Shown one piece after another: positions 1 through 7,930 of a stretch of 48,474 nucleotides of DNA. The position numbers and the translations under genes were made by a program. The notes beneath the pieces were generated by a model. The model saw only the letters and a program-made list of their open reading frames with translations. It was not told the DNA's origin and made no database searches. Origin of the DNA: an uncultured Corynebacterium sp. (GTDB lineage Bacteria > Actinomycetota > Actinomycetes > Mycobacteriales > Mycobacteriaceae). The stretch spans positions 1 to 48,474 of the forward strand of contig NZ_CALUCS010000018.1 of assembly GCF_943914615.1 (NCBI RefSeq). Reading direction: 5' to 3'. Within the stretch, counting starts at the first letter, position 1; each line of letters opens with the position of its first letter.

Positions 1-1
1 C

Positions 2-49
2 GACACCGACTACACCCACTCAATCGGCATCCAAAAAGGCCAAATCTAA
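2..49 (+). CDS. 3' end of a truncated coding sequence
   Basis: The first bases read in frame 2 as DTDYTHSIGIQKGQI followed by a TAA stop. Composition looks coding and the other two frames read less naturally. The gene begins outside the window, so no function can be assigned. It would converge with the minus-strand gene ending at 128. No clear terminator is visible between 50 and 127. Confidence 0.4.
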   Translation, partial: DTDYTHSIGIQKGQI

Positions 50-127
50 CCCCCGCGCGACACGCCGAGCCAGACACACATTTTGTCGTTTAAGCCGCTC
101 TAGGTCCTGGGCTCCGCCGCGGCCGAG

Positions 128-973
128 CTAGTTGTAGCTGGGCCTACCGGTGGGCACGCCAGGGCTCTCGGTCATGCTGCTCAGCATCTCTTCCAAATCT
201 TCCAGGCTGTCGTCGAGCTGATCCTGGTAGTCAGACATGTCCGGAAAGTCCGAAGGCATAGTAATGCCAGAGGGGCTGGGGAGCGAGGTCAGCGGGTTGT
301 CTTCGTTCTGGTTCCCCGAAGTCTCTTCGTTGTTCTCGCCCGTCGTATCCGTGGTCTCGGTTGTAGAGGAGGTGGGCTTTTCGTCGCCGTCGTCGTCGCT
401 AGAAACCAGGTTGTAAATCAACACGCCGCCAACGACCAACGCGATGAGCACCAGTAGGCCGACGACGATCTTGGCTACGTTGCCGTTGCCTCCCTGCCCG
501 TTGGAGCCGTTAGGTCCGGGCTGGCCATAAGCTTGACCATATGCTTGGCCCGGTTGACTGTAGCCCTGCTGGCCATAGCCGGCCTGGCCAAAACCCTGCT
601 GGCCATAGCCTTGCTGACCGGCCTGGCCAAAACCCTGCTGGCCATAACCGGCCTGGCCGTAACCCTGCTGACCAGGCTGGCCGTAGCCCTGCTGACCAGG
701 CTGGCCGTAGCCCTGCTGACCATAGCCACCCTGAGGGTTAAAACCGGGCGCACCGTATCCCTGATTGCTCGCGTTCGGGTACCCCTGCGAGTTACCAGTG
801 CCAGAAGCACCGAAGACCTGCGTGCTCTGATCATCCTGACGGCGGTACTGCGGGGGCTCCGCCCCCGACTTTTCCGACTTGGCCTGACCCAAGTATTCGG
901 TCGGATTGTCGGCGTTCTGCCCGTCCGCGCCGTTGCCTCCGCTGTTGAAGGGGTTATCGTCCTGTGGTGCCAT
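128..973 (-). CDS. Gly/Gln/Tyr-rich low-complexity single-pass membrane protein
   Basis: Protein of 281 residues with three parts. Residues 1-80 are polar and disordered-looking. Residues about 82-152 are imperfect repeats of the type GQQGYGQPG and GQQGFGQAG. A single hydrophobic segment lies at about 167-190 (KIVVGLLVLIALVVGGVLIYNLV). It is followed by an acidic Ser/Thr/Glu-rich tail to residue 281. There is no cleavable signal peptide at the N-terminus, so the repeat region is probably cytoplasmic and the acidic tail outside, by the single-TM layout. Q/G/Y-rich N-terminal regions ahead of one TM are common in actinobacterial membrane proteins of unknown role. No enzymatic domain is recognisable. 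Confidence 0.8.
   Translation of the reverse strand: MAPQDDNPFNSGGNGADGQNADNPTEYLGQAKSEKSGAEPPQYRRQDDQSTQVFGASGTGNSQGYPNASNQGYGAPGFNPQGGYGQQGYGQPGQQGYGQPGQQGYGQAGYGQQGFGQAGQQGYGQQGFGQAGYGQQGYSQPGQAYGQAYGQPGPNGSNGQGGNGNVAKIVVGLLVLIALVVGGVLIYNLVSSDDDGDEKPTSSTTETTDTTGENNEETSGNQNEDNPLTSLPSPSGITMPSDFPDMSDYQDQLDDSLEDLEEMLSSMTESPGVPTGRPSYN
518..730 (-). repeat. Degenerate tandem repeat encoding QGYGQ-type units
   Basis: The DNA is built from near-identical units such as CTGCTGACCAGGCTGGCCGT and ccaaaaccctgctggccata. These encode GQQGYGQPG variants (residues about 82-152). Third-base differences between copies show divergence under protein-level constraint. Unit lengths vary, so copy number may differ between strains. 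Confidence 0.8.
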
Positions 974-1058
974 TACCTAATACTTTCCGTGCCAGGAGCC
1001 TAGCTCAACCTGCATGTGCCTTAGCTACTTATGTGCCACTGCACTTCGAGGCTTAAGA

Positions 1059-2015
1059 CTATCGCAGGTACCGTGCTGCCGCTCGAGTATCTGCATTCTG
1101 TACCCCACGGCCACCCCAGGAGAAGGAGGCCACGGTGTATCCGTTGCCGAAAGAGGCCGAAGCCAAAGTCTGGCGCCCGTAATCGGACCAACCCCACTTC
1201 GTACCATTGACGCCCGGCAGGTGCACCGTTCCCCAGTTCTGGCGGGTACCGTCAGCTGCCACGGGGCTGGCGGTACGCATCCAGTGCAGCACTAGGGAAC
1301 GCGGGTGGCGGATACGCAGCTTGTGCAGGAACTGAGCAGTGTCCGTAGCGGAGGTATAGGAATTACCCCAGTGGGCAGCCGCGCGAGTGTTGCGCAAGCC
1401 GTACTCGCGAGCGATGGTGCTGATGGCACGCGGGTACTTGCGGTTGATCTTGGAGGCAGCACCGTCGTCGGAGAAGCGGATCATGCGCTCTGCCAGGTAG
1501 CGGTCGGAACCGCTGCGATCGCCATGGCGCAGCACATAGTCCGCCATGTACAGCTTCACGATGGACAGACCCGGGCGGGACTCATCCGCGTTCGGAGTCT
1601 TAGCAATGCCGTTGTTAGTCACCACTGCCATAGAAGTGCGGGCGGGCACGTTGTGGATCGTGCGTACCTTGTAACCCTTGTTCGGCGCCGGTCGGTGCGG
1701 TGCCGGACGCTTCGGAGCAGACGAACCCGGGATTTGGTTGGCGGACATCCCCAGCTGGTTCAGAGCATCCTCAACGGCCTGTGGAACCGGAGGCAACGGC
1801 GGGAGCTGCGGCGGCGGAGGTAGTTGAACCTGTGGCATGGGCGGAAGCTGCGAGCCGGCGGGCGGGCCCGCGGGCGCGGCATTCGCCGGGGTGGCGATTC
1901 CTGCCACACCGATGGTGGCGGTCAGAGCCGCGGTGGCGATGCCCTTTGCGGCAGAGCGTGAGCTATTCGCTGCATGCCGCGGTCGGTAGGTGTACTGGGA
2001 AAAGTCGAACGTCAT
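1059..2015 (-). CDS. Secreted beta-lactamase-fold serine hydrolase-like protein
   Basis: Protein of 318 residues. A signal peptide is suggested by the hydrophobic stretch at about 24-45 ending in ANA at 45-47. A Pro-rich linker follows at about 49-112. The remainder resembles the class A beta-lactamase/PBP-like fold: SIVK at 151-154 fits the SxxK nucleophile motif, SDD at 182-184 fits SDN, and KWG at 273-275 sits where KTG is expected. The W in the third motif is unusual. It is expected to act outside the membrane on peptidoglycan or a related substrate, but beta-lactam hydrolysis should not be assumed. GAGG lies just upstream of the ATG. Confidence 0.7.
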   Translation of the reverse strand: MTFDFSQYTYRPRHAANSSRSAAKGIATAALTATIGVAGIATPANAAPAGPPAGSQLPPMPQVQLPPPPQLPPLPPVPQAVEDALNQLGMSANQIPGSSAPKRPAPHRPAPNKGYKVRTIHNVPARTSMAVVTNNGIAKTPNADESRPGLSIVKLYMADYVLRHGDRSGSDRYLAERMIRFSDDGAASKINRKYPRAISTIAREYGLRNTRAAAHWGNSYTSATDTAQFLHKLRIRHPRSLVLHWMRTASPVAADGTRQNWGTVHLPGVNGTKWGWSDYGRQTLASASFGNGYTVASFSWGGRGVQNADTRAAARYLR

Positions 2016-2154
2016 AACCTCAAGTCCCGTTTATTCATTTTGTTGCGCGCCGAGAAGTTGGCGTCACCTATAAAAAGGGCCGAAAAAATGCCCCAAGCGA
2101 TAAACGCACAGCATAAATATACATAAATAGATTCCTACGCATCTGCTTTGATCG

Positions 2155-2820
2155 CTAAGCGTCGCGGTAGAGCAGCTCCATTACCTCTTCATAAGGGGCG
2201 GGCTGCAGGCCCCACGCATCCACTCCAACGTCGACCTGACCCGGGCCGGTGATGGGCGCCGCAGAATGCAGATGGCCATGAATCACGTATGGCACGTCCA
2301 GGCGCAGAGAGTCGTAGCGGGACTCCATGCCCTCGTGATCCTGACCAGGGCGCGGGAAGTGACACAGCCAGGCGACCTCGGTATCGGCCTTTCTAGCTAG
2401 ATCCTCATTATCTGCCACCCCATCGCCGTCCGGATCCCACGGGACAACACACTGGTAGGGCTGCACGGAATCGAAAACTTCCAGGAACCGGCGCTGCCGC
2501 TGCGCACTGTTGGCGTGTAGGGGGTGGCAGGAGTCGTGGTTGCCGGCGATCAGGTGAACAGTGACGTCCAGGCCGGAAAAAGTCTGGGCCAGCAAGTCCA
2601 GCGCGCGTTCTTCCTGCGGACCCCACCCAGAGGAAATGTCGCCGAGAACCCACAACGTATCGCCCGGAGCCAGAACGCTGGTGAGGTTGTTCAGGATCGT
2701 TGCGTCGTGCTGCTCGACGTCCGCATCGATCTCCCCGCTCGTGCCGTATCCGCGCAGTTCGGCGACGAAGGGGTGGCCAAGGTGCAGGTCGCTGGTGAAC
2801 CAGGTGCGGGGTTGATTCAT
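2155..2820 (-). CDS. Metallophosphoesterase with an inserted Ca-binding-like loop
   Basis: Protein of 221 residues, cytosolic in appearance. The calcineurin-like phosphoesterase motifs appear in order: D11-x-H13 (SDLHLGH), G60-D61, GNHD at 93-96, H154 and GHxH within HGHLH at 181-185. These are the usual two-metal ligands. Small proteins of this type are phosphatases or phosphodiesterases of unknown substrate. An acidic insertion, DPDGDGVADNED at 129-140, fits the pattern DxDxDGxxDxxD seen in thrombospondin type 3 calcium loops. The gene is divergent from the transporter starting at 2970. Confidence 0.88.
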   Translation of the reverse strand: MNQPRTWFTSDLHLGHPFVAELRGYGTSGEIDADVEQHDATILNNLTSVLAPGDTLWVLGDISSGWGPQEERALDLLAQTFSGLDVTVHLIAGNHDSCHPLHANSAQRQRRFLEVFDSVQPYQCVVPWDPDGDGVADNEDLARKADTEVAWLCHFPRPGQDHEGMESRYDSLRLDVPYVIHGHLHSAAPITGPGQVDVGVDAWGLQPAPYEEVMELLYRDA

Positions 2821-2957
2821 TGGTCACTCTTTCTTCTGATCCGGGCCTAGGCACGGAACCGGCTGCGCGGGCTATGAGAACCACTCTAACCAATCCCCCT
2901 ACCCCCTTTCACTGCAGACTTTCCCGCCGAATTTCATATTTTGGGATTCCAATCTCA

Positions 2958-2963
2958 TATACT
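2958..2963 (+). promoter_or_regulatory. -10 box for a leaderless transcript of the BASS transporter
   Basis: TATACT ends six bases before the ATG at 2970, so transcription would start at or next to the A of the start codon. No Shine-Dalgarno sequence is present and the -35 region is weak. Confidence 0.55.
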
Positions 2964-2969
2964 GGTCGC

Positions 2970-3971
2970 ATGACGACCGAAGAGAAGAACACCGAAACGC
3001 CCCAATCAGGCGCGGAAAACACCAATGCCACCAATGCCACTAATGCCTCCGAGGAACGCTCCGCCACCATTGCCGTGTGGGCCTTCCCCGCATTCATCCT
3101 GATCGGCGCAGGCCTCGCACTGGCCAGCCCGGACGCCTTCACTCCCCTGGCGGCGCACATCTCCACGATGATCGCCATCATCATGCTGTGCATGGGCCTC
3201 ACGCTGACGCTGCCCGACTTCGCACTGGTCATCAAGCGCCCCATGCCGATCTTCATCGGCGTGCTGGCGCAGTTCGCCATCATGCCGCTGGGCGCGGTGG
3301 CCGTTGCCAAGCTGCTGGGGCTGAACCCCATGCTGGCGGTCGGCCTGCTGATGCTGGGTTCCGTCCCGGGCGGCACTACTTCCAACGTGGTTTCATACCT
3401 GGCCAAGGGTGATGTCGCCCTGTCCGTGACCATGACCTCCGTCTCCACGATCCTCTCCCCGATCGTCACCCCGGTGATTATGCTGCTGCTCGCGGGCGAG
3501 GAAACCCCGGTGGATGGCAAGTCCATGGCGTGGAGCCTGGTCCAGACCGTGCTGCTGCCCGTCATCGGCGGTCTGGTCATCCGTGTGATCTTCGACCGCA
3601 TCGTTCAGTTCTTGCTGCCGGTTCTGCCGTGGCTGTCCATCATCGCCATCGGTGGCGTAGTCTTCCCCGCCGTGGCCAAGTCTTCGGAGACCCTGATGAA
3701 CGTCGGTGTAACCGTCCTGGTCGCTGTCATCATCCACAACACCATCGGCTACATCCTGGGCTACTTCGCCGCCCGCGCTACCGGCGAATCCGCCGCCGTG
3801 TGCCGCACCACCGCCATCGAAGTCGCCACGCAGTCCGCTGGCCTGGCCTCGGGCATGTCCGGCAAGTACTGGGCTCCGGAGGCCGCCATCCCCGGTGCGG
3901 TCGCCGCCGTGTGGCACAACATCTCCGGCGCTCTGTTCGCTTTCCTCATGCGCCGCTTCGCCAAGAACTAG
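2970..3971 (+). CDS. Bile acid:sodium symporter family (BASS) membrane transporter
   Basis: Protein of 333 residues with about nine to ten hydrophobic segments after a polar N-terminus (TTEEKNTETPQSG). The order and content, including GLTLTLPDFALVIKRP, SVPGGTTSNVVSYLAKGDVALSV and the late segment VATQSAGLASGM, fit the BASS family. That family imports organic anions with Na+; bacterial members carry substrates such as pyruvate, pantoate or bile-acid-like compounds. An upstream in-frame start at 2820 adds 50 residues without membrane-protein character, and the -10 box just before 2970 supports the shorter form. Substrate unknown. Confidence 0.88.
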   Translation: MTTEEKNTETPQSGAENTNATNATNASEERSATIAVWAFPAFILIGAGLALASPDAFTPLAAHISTMIAIIMLCMGLTLTLPDFALVIKRPMPIFIGVLAQFAIMPLGAVAVAKLLGLNPMLAVGLLMLGSVPGGTTSNVVSYLAKGDVALSVTMTSVSTILSPIVTPVIMLLLAGEETPVDGKSMAWSLVQTVLLPVIGGLVIRVIFDRIVQFLLPVLPWLSIIAIGGVVFPAVAKSSETLMNVGVTVLVAVIIHNTIGYILGYFAARATGESAAVCRTTAIEVATQSAGLASGMSGKYWAPEAAIPGAVAAVWHNISGALFAFLMRRFAKN

Positions 3972-3992
3972 CGGACCCCTACCATGGGGTTC

Positions 3993-4922
3993 ATGCGTAT
4001 CTTCGGCTTTGAATCCTTCGGCGGCCCCGAGGTCACCCGCTTCCTCGACGTCGCCGACCTCACCTGGCAGCCCGGCAGCGTGCTGATCCGTCCCACGGCG
4101 ATCAGCTTGAACCCCGGTGACATTAAAGTGCGGAACGGCCAGCGCCAGGGTTCCTTCCCGGCTTCCTTCCCCATGGCCATGGGCCGCGAGGCCGCCGGCA
4201 TCGTCGTCGAGGCCGACCTTTCTACCGGTTTCTCGCCAGGTGATCACGTCTTTGGCTCGACTTTCTCCGGCACTGGTGCTGCGAGTGATTCTTTTGTTCT
4301 TTTGGACGCCACCTCGACCGCAGCTATCCCCAGCGGTGTAGAGGCCACGGATGCGGCCTGCCTCCCCGCGGCTGCTGGGACCGCCTACGACGCTTTGGCA
4401 GAACTGTACAACCTGGAAACCTGGCCGGATGAGGGCGCCCGTCTGCTGGTGATCGGCGCGGGTGGTGGCGTGGGCACGCATGCCCTGCAGTTAGCGCGAC
4501 ATTTCGACATTGAGGTCATCGGCATCGCCAGCGCCCGCAAGAAGATACTGGTAGAGCGCCTGGGGGCGCGGTTTATGGATACCGCGGAGCTAGGCAAGAC
4601 CGGTTCCCACGTCACCGTTCCGCCGGTGGACGGCATCCTGGACCTCGTCGGCGGCGGGGTCTTGGAGGGGCTGGCGCATCTTGCACCAGAGGGCGCGATC
4701 CGCAGCGCTGCCGACAAGCAGCTGGCCGCCCGCCTGGGCGGTAGCGGCATCACTCGAGTCCGCACCCAGGAGCGTTTCGCGGAGCTCGCCCGCTTGGTGG
4801 CGGACGGCGCGATGCGTCCGGTGATCGGCAGGGAACTACCCTTCAGCGCCGCCGCCGAAGGCTACGAGGAAGTCGAGTCGGGCCACGCACTGGGGAAGGT
4901 CGTTCTCACTGTGAATGACTAG
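3993..4922 (+). CDS. Zinc-type alcohol dehydrogenase-like / NADP-dependent quinone oxidoreductase
   Basis: Protein of 309 residues. The N-terminal GroES-like half begins MRIFGFESFGGPE and contains RPTAISLNPGDIKVR and MGREAAGIV. The nucleotide-binding half carries VIGAGGGVGTHALQLAR, the glycine-rich Rossmann loop of quinone oxidoreductase-type MDRs. Structural-zinc cysteines are absent, as in that zinc-free branch. It probably uses NADPH to reduce quinones or enones; the substrate is unknown. Another ATG at 3984 is in frame. I prefer 3993 because TACCAT at 3980-3985 lies seven bases before it, which suits leaderless expression, and because family members begin MRAxxxxxFGGPE. It follows the transporter by 21 bases. 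Confidence 0.86.
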   Translation: MRIFGFESFGGPEVTRFLDVADLTWQPGSVLIRPTAISLNPGDIKVRNGQRQGSFPASFPMAMGREAAGIVVEADLSTGFSPGDHVFGSTFSGTGAASDSFVLLDATSTAAIPSGVEATDAACLPAAAGTAYDALAELYNLETWPDEGARLLVIGAGGGVGTHALQLARHFDIEVIGIASARKKILVERLGARFMDTAELGKTGSHVTVPPVDGILDLVGGGVLEGLAHLAPEGAIRSAADKQLAARLGGSGITRVRTQERFAELARLVADGAMRPVIGRELPFSAAAEGYEEVESGHALGKVVLTVND

Positions 4923-4979
4923 CGGAAGCGCTAGGCTTCTTCATTAATACGACTCTTTTCTTTACTTAAGGAAGTTTTC

Positions 4980-5369
4980 ATGAAGCGCATGTCTGCCCTA
5001 GCCCTATTCACCGTCGCCGCGATGAGTTTAAGCGCCTGCGGATCTGAAGATTCCAACGATGCCGCCGACTCCAGCAGCTCCGCTAACGCCTCTGCACAGC
5101 AGGATTCGGCAGCTAAGGATGAGGCCTCTAAAAAGGACGACAAGGCAGACGAAACCACGCGTGCAAAGTCCACCAAGAAGCCCGGCCCCAACCCCACGGT
5201 CCCGGGAGCGAGCGACCAGGCCCCTGAGCCCTCACCAGGCGATGGCTCGAGCTCCGAGCCCCGCAGGAACGCAAGGACAACCCCCAGCAAAGTCGGAGGG
5301 GCTTGCGGAACCACTGCGGAAGGCGCCAAGCTCAAAGCGCACGAAGCAACCTCGTGCGAGTTCGTGTAA
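4980..5369 (+). CDS. Small lipoprotein with a C-terminal CGTT...TSCEFV segment
   Basis: Protein of 129 residues. The signal is MKRMSALALFTVAAMSLSAC with a lipobox LSAC, so the cysteine at residue 20 would be lipidated and the protein anchored outside the membrane. A long Ser/Ala/Asp/Lys-rich disordered region follows. Near the end is CGTTAEGAKLKAHEATSCEFV. A pair of cysteines with TSCxF near the C-terminus recurs in small secreted corynebacterial and mycobacterial proteins of unknown function. AAGGAAG precedes the ATG at about seven bases. Confidence 0.8.
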   Translation: MKRMSALALFTVAAMSLSACGSEDSNDAADSSSSANASAQQDSAAKDEASKKDDKADETTRAKSTKKPGPNPTVPGASDQAPEPSPGDGSSSEPRRNARTTPSKVGGACGTTAEGAKLKAHEATSCEFV

Positions 5370-5443
5370 GCGTCAGCTTCCCTAACCCCGGCTCCCTCCA
5401 GCGCGCGATGCCGCAGGTACTGGCTCTATACAACAGCTAGTCG

Positions 5444-5454
5444 CCCCCCCCCCC
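5444..5454. repeat. Homopolymeric C tract (11 bases)
   Basis: An uninterrupted run of eleven C lies between the 3' ends of two converging genes. Such tracts are length-variable by slippage, but this one is in neither a coding region nor an obvious promoter. Confidence 0.9.
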
Positions 5455-5493
5455 TCGTCCCGACCCCTGCACCCTTCACGGTTCAGGCGGCAG

Positions 5494-6024
5494 CTAGGCA
5501 GGGGTCAGCGCGCCGGCAGTAGCGATCACCGCGAACTCCGCGATCCAGATCCACAGCCAGGGGCGCTTCGGTAGTAATGGCAGCTCGTCTGCCAGTGAAG
5601 GCCGCGCGAAGATGGACTGTGTCGCCGAGTCGAAGGATTCCCACACTTCCCGGTAGTCGGATTCCGTGGCAGCCCACTGCCGAACAGCCTTGGTATCTCG
5701 GTTGTTCGCATAAATCCAAAACGATGCCGGTCCGGCAAACATAAGGCAGTAGAGCACCGCCAGGAAGATCCTTAAGGCACCCTCGACGCCCTCCATCGAG
5801 CCGGATAGGATCCCGAACAGCATCATCGCACCCAGGATCAATGCCAGCCAGGCCGCGATCTTCTTCGCGGTGCTCGGGCGGTACTTCGACAACCGAATGC
5901 GACGAGCTTCCAGATCCTGCTCTTCGGATGTACGCACGACCTGCCCATCATGTGGATCCTCGTCGGGCATCCAGCCAGCCAGATAATCCTTATCCTGCGG
6001 GCGCTGCGGGTCCTTGTAACTCAT
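5494..6024 (-). CDS. Membrane protein with three predicted TM segments, unknown function
   Basis: Protein of 176 residues beginning MSYKDPQRPQDKDYLAGWMP. The polar N-terminal 50 residues are followed by hydrophobic segments at about 54-74, 82-105 and 155-172, with a charged loop (about 107-150) between the last two. No family is recognised. A longer in-frame ORF starts at 6066, but the -10-like TACACT (complement of 6032-6037) seven bases before the ATG at 6024 favours the shorter start. Divergent from the FUSC-type gene. Confidence 0.7.
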   Translation of the reverse strand: MSYKDPQRPQDKDYLAGWMPDEDPHDGQVVRTSEEQDLEARRIRLSKYRPSTAKKIAAWLALILGAMMLFGILSGSMEGVEGALRIFLAVLYCLMFAGPASFWIYANNRDTKAVRQWAATESDYREVWESFDSATQSIFARPSLADELPLLPKRPWLWIWIAEFAVIATAGALTPA

Positions 6025-6031
6025 GGATCTC

Positions 6032-6037
6032 AGTGTA
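6032..6037 (-). promoter_or_regulatory. -10 box for a leaderless transcript
   Basis: On the minus strand TACACT is followed by seven bases (GAGATCC) and the ATG at 6024. Transcription would begin at the start codon. The -35 region is not recognisable. Confidence 0.5.
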
Positions 6038-6160
6038 GGCATTGCGCCGGACAACCCACAGCTCATTGTTCGATTTCGAGGGCTACACTGTGAATGTCCC
6101 TATGACTGTCCCAATGGACGTCCTATTTCGCCGACGCATAAGAGGAAACATACAGACGCA

Positions 6161-7909
6161 GTGAGCCAAACCAGCCCCGACCATCAGCCCTCCTCGCCAT
6201 CACCGCTGTCCCCTAAGCCCCCGCGCAACCCCGCGGAGTTCCCCATCCCCCAACGCCCGAGCGCTTGGGAACTGTTCAGTACCTTCAACTCAAAGGCCTC
6301 GGGCTGGGCTGGTGGACTGCGAGCCGCACTGTCGTTGCTGATCCCCGGCACTATCGCATGGTCGTTGGGCCACACCGATGCGATGTTGCTAGTTGCTGGA
6401 GGAGCGTTCACCGTCATCTACGGCGGCAATCTGCCGTACCGCATCCGCCTGAAGGTGATGGCGTTCTCCGCCGTCCTGCTGGCCGCCTGCCCCACCATCG
6501 CCGCTTGGCTGGGCAAGATGATGTGGGAGCACATGGATTCCGGCGGCTCGCATTGGTGGCTACTCATCGCCGGCGTGTACTGCACCTTCCTCTCCGGCGT
6601 GTTCACCTACGCACAGAACGCACTGCGCCTGCCGCCACCGGGCGGCTTCTTCATCGTCATGGTCTCCGGCGGTGCCACGATGATCGCCCGCAACGACCTC
6701 AACCCGCTAGCCATCGGCGGTTGGGCCTTGTTCGGCGCATTCGTCGCCATCATCGTGGGCATGTTCCCCGCCCTGTTTAATCCGCGCGGCCCCGAGCAGC
6801 AGGCCATTCGCACCCTTAACAACGCAGTAGCAGACTTCGCTGAAGATCCAAGCCCCGGCAACTACTACCTGGCCCGCACTTCCCTCTCCGAGGCGTGGAC
6901 CACGCTCATGGGCGCGGGCATCGTCTCCGGTGGCAGGGTCATCCGCGAGTCGCAGCGCGACCTGGTGGTGCAGGTGCAGCAGGCCCGCCAAAAACTCATG
7001 TCCGCCAGCGCGCACTCAGGCTACGTGGATACGGACGAGGACTTCTCCGATACCAACGGCATGGTCGACCCCACCCGCACCGCAATCCCACACCACAAGC
7101 CTTCGGTGAAGTACCGCTTCGGTCGTTCACTCAATATCCACAGCCATGCGGAGCTCAGCATGGAAAAGGTAGTGCTGGCCAGCCTGGTCTCTTGTGCCAT
7201 CACTATCTGGTTGGGCCTGGACCGTCCCGACTGGGGAGTGATCACCGCCCTGCTGATCCTGCAATGGGGTCCGGAGAAGATCCCCGGTACCGTCCGCGGC
7301 GTCCACCGACTCTTAGGATCCGTGCTGGGCATTGGCCTGTTCGCCATCGCCCATGCCTTCCAGATCGGCGGCCTCCCCCTGCTGTTCTTGCTGGCTGCCT
7401 GCCAATTCGCCGCCGAGTTCTTCATCGTCAAGAACTATGCGTTCACCGTCATCTTCACCACCCCCATGGCGCTGATGATGGGCAACTCTCTCGACCGCCC
7501 GCTCGGCGACGTGGTGATCGACCGCCTCGCCGAGGTGTGTATTGCGGTTATCTGCTCGTTTATCTTCTTGTGGCTGTGGCGTACTACGTCGGACGCCCAC
7601 TACCACCGCCGCCTTGTAGGCCATTGCGAAGCGGCAATGGGTGCCCTGCTGGGCGCTTTGCTGATGAACCCGCCGGACCACGCGCTCTACGCGCGCCGCG
7701 ATCTGCAGTTCGAGCTGCTCAGCGAGCGCAAGCACATGATGAAGATGATCAACAACAACTCGCCCTATGCGCGCAGCATGTGGGCCAAGCACAACCAACT
7801 GCAGCTCACCGGATATACCCTGCTGGATTACTGCAACGCCCACGCGGACGAGGAGCTCTCCTTAAGCGAGATCAACCGCCTGGCCGCGGCGGTGCGCCAG
7901 CTCGGCTGA
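6161..7909 (+). CDS. FUSC-family (aromatic acid exporter-like) membrane protein
   Basis: Protein of 582 residues with two membrane blocks separated by soluble regions. The first, at about residues 45-215, holds several hydrophobic helices and the second, at about 335-500, begins near VVLASLVSCAITIWLGL. The region with WGVITALLILQWGPEKIPGTVRGVHRLLGSVLG resembles the FUSC/ArAE signature, found in exporters of aromatic acids and fusaric acid. The substrate is unknown. The ORF is open to 6023, but the translated upstream part is unlike protein. I start at the GTG at 6161, preceded by AGAGGA about 14 bases away. Convergent with lepA. Confidence 0.78.
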   Translation: MSQTSPDHQPSSPSPLSPKPPRNPAEFPIPQRPSAWELFSTFNSKASGWAGGLRAALSLLIPGTIAWSLGHTDAMLLVAGGAFTVIYGGNLPYRIRLKVMAFSAVLLAACPTIAAWLGKMMWEHMDSGGSHWWLLIAGVYCTFLSGVFTYAQNALRLPPPGGFFIVMVSGGATMIARNDLNPLAIGGWALFGAFVAIIVGMFPALFNPRGPEQQAIRTLNNAVADFAEDPSPGNYYLARTSLSEAWTTLMGAGIVSGGRVIRESQRDLVVQVQQARQKLMSASAHSGYVDTDEDFSDTNGMVDPTRTAIPHHKPSVKYRFGRSLNIHSHAELSMEKVVLASLVSCAITIWLGLDRPDWGVITALLILQWGPEKIPGTVRGVHRLLGSVLGIGLFAIAHAFQIGGLPLLFLLAACQFAAEFFIVKNYAFTVIFTTPMALMMGNSLDRPLGDVVIDRLAEVCIAVICSFIFLWLWRTTSDAHYHRRLVGHCEAAMGALLGALLMNPPDHALYARRDLQFELLSERKHMMKMINNNSPYARSMWAKHNQLQLTGYTLLDYCNAHADEELSLSEINRLAAAVRQLG

Positions 7910-7930
7910 GCCTAATGGGCGTCAAAAGAT

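Noticed and set aside
518..730. Tandem repeats that could look like a CRISPR array
   Set aside because: Units are continuous, lack spacers, keep one reading frame and encode QGYGQ repeats, with third-base differences.
1208..1214. GGCGTCA/TGACGCC cores without A-rich flank (also 9929, 27949, 33734, 34012, 44363)
   Set aside because: They occur at about the chance rate for a GC-rich 7-mer and lack the flanking AT tract, so they were not counted as motif copies.
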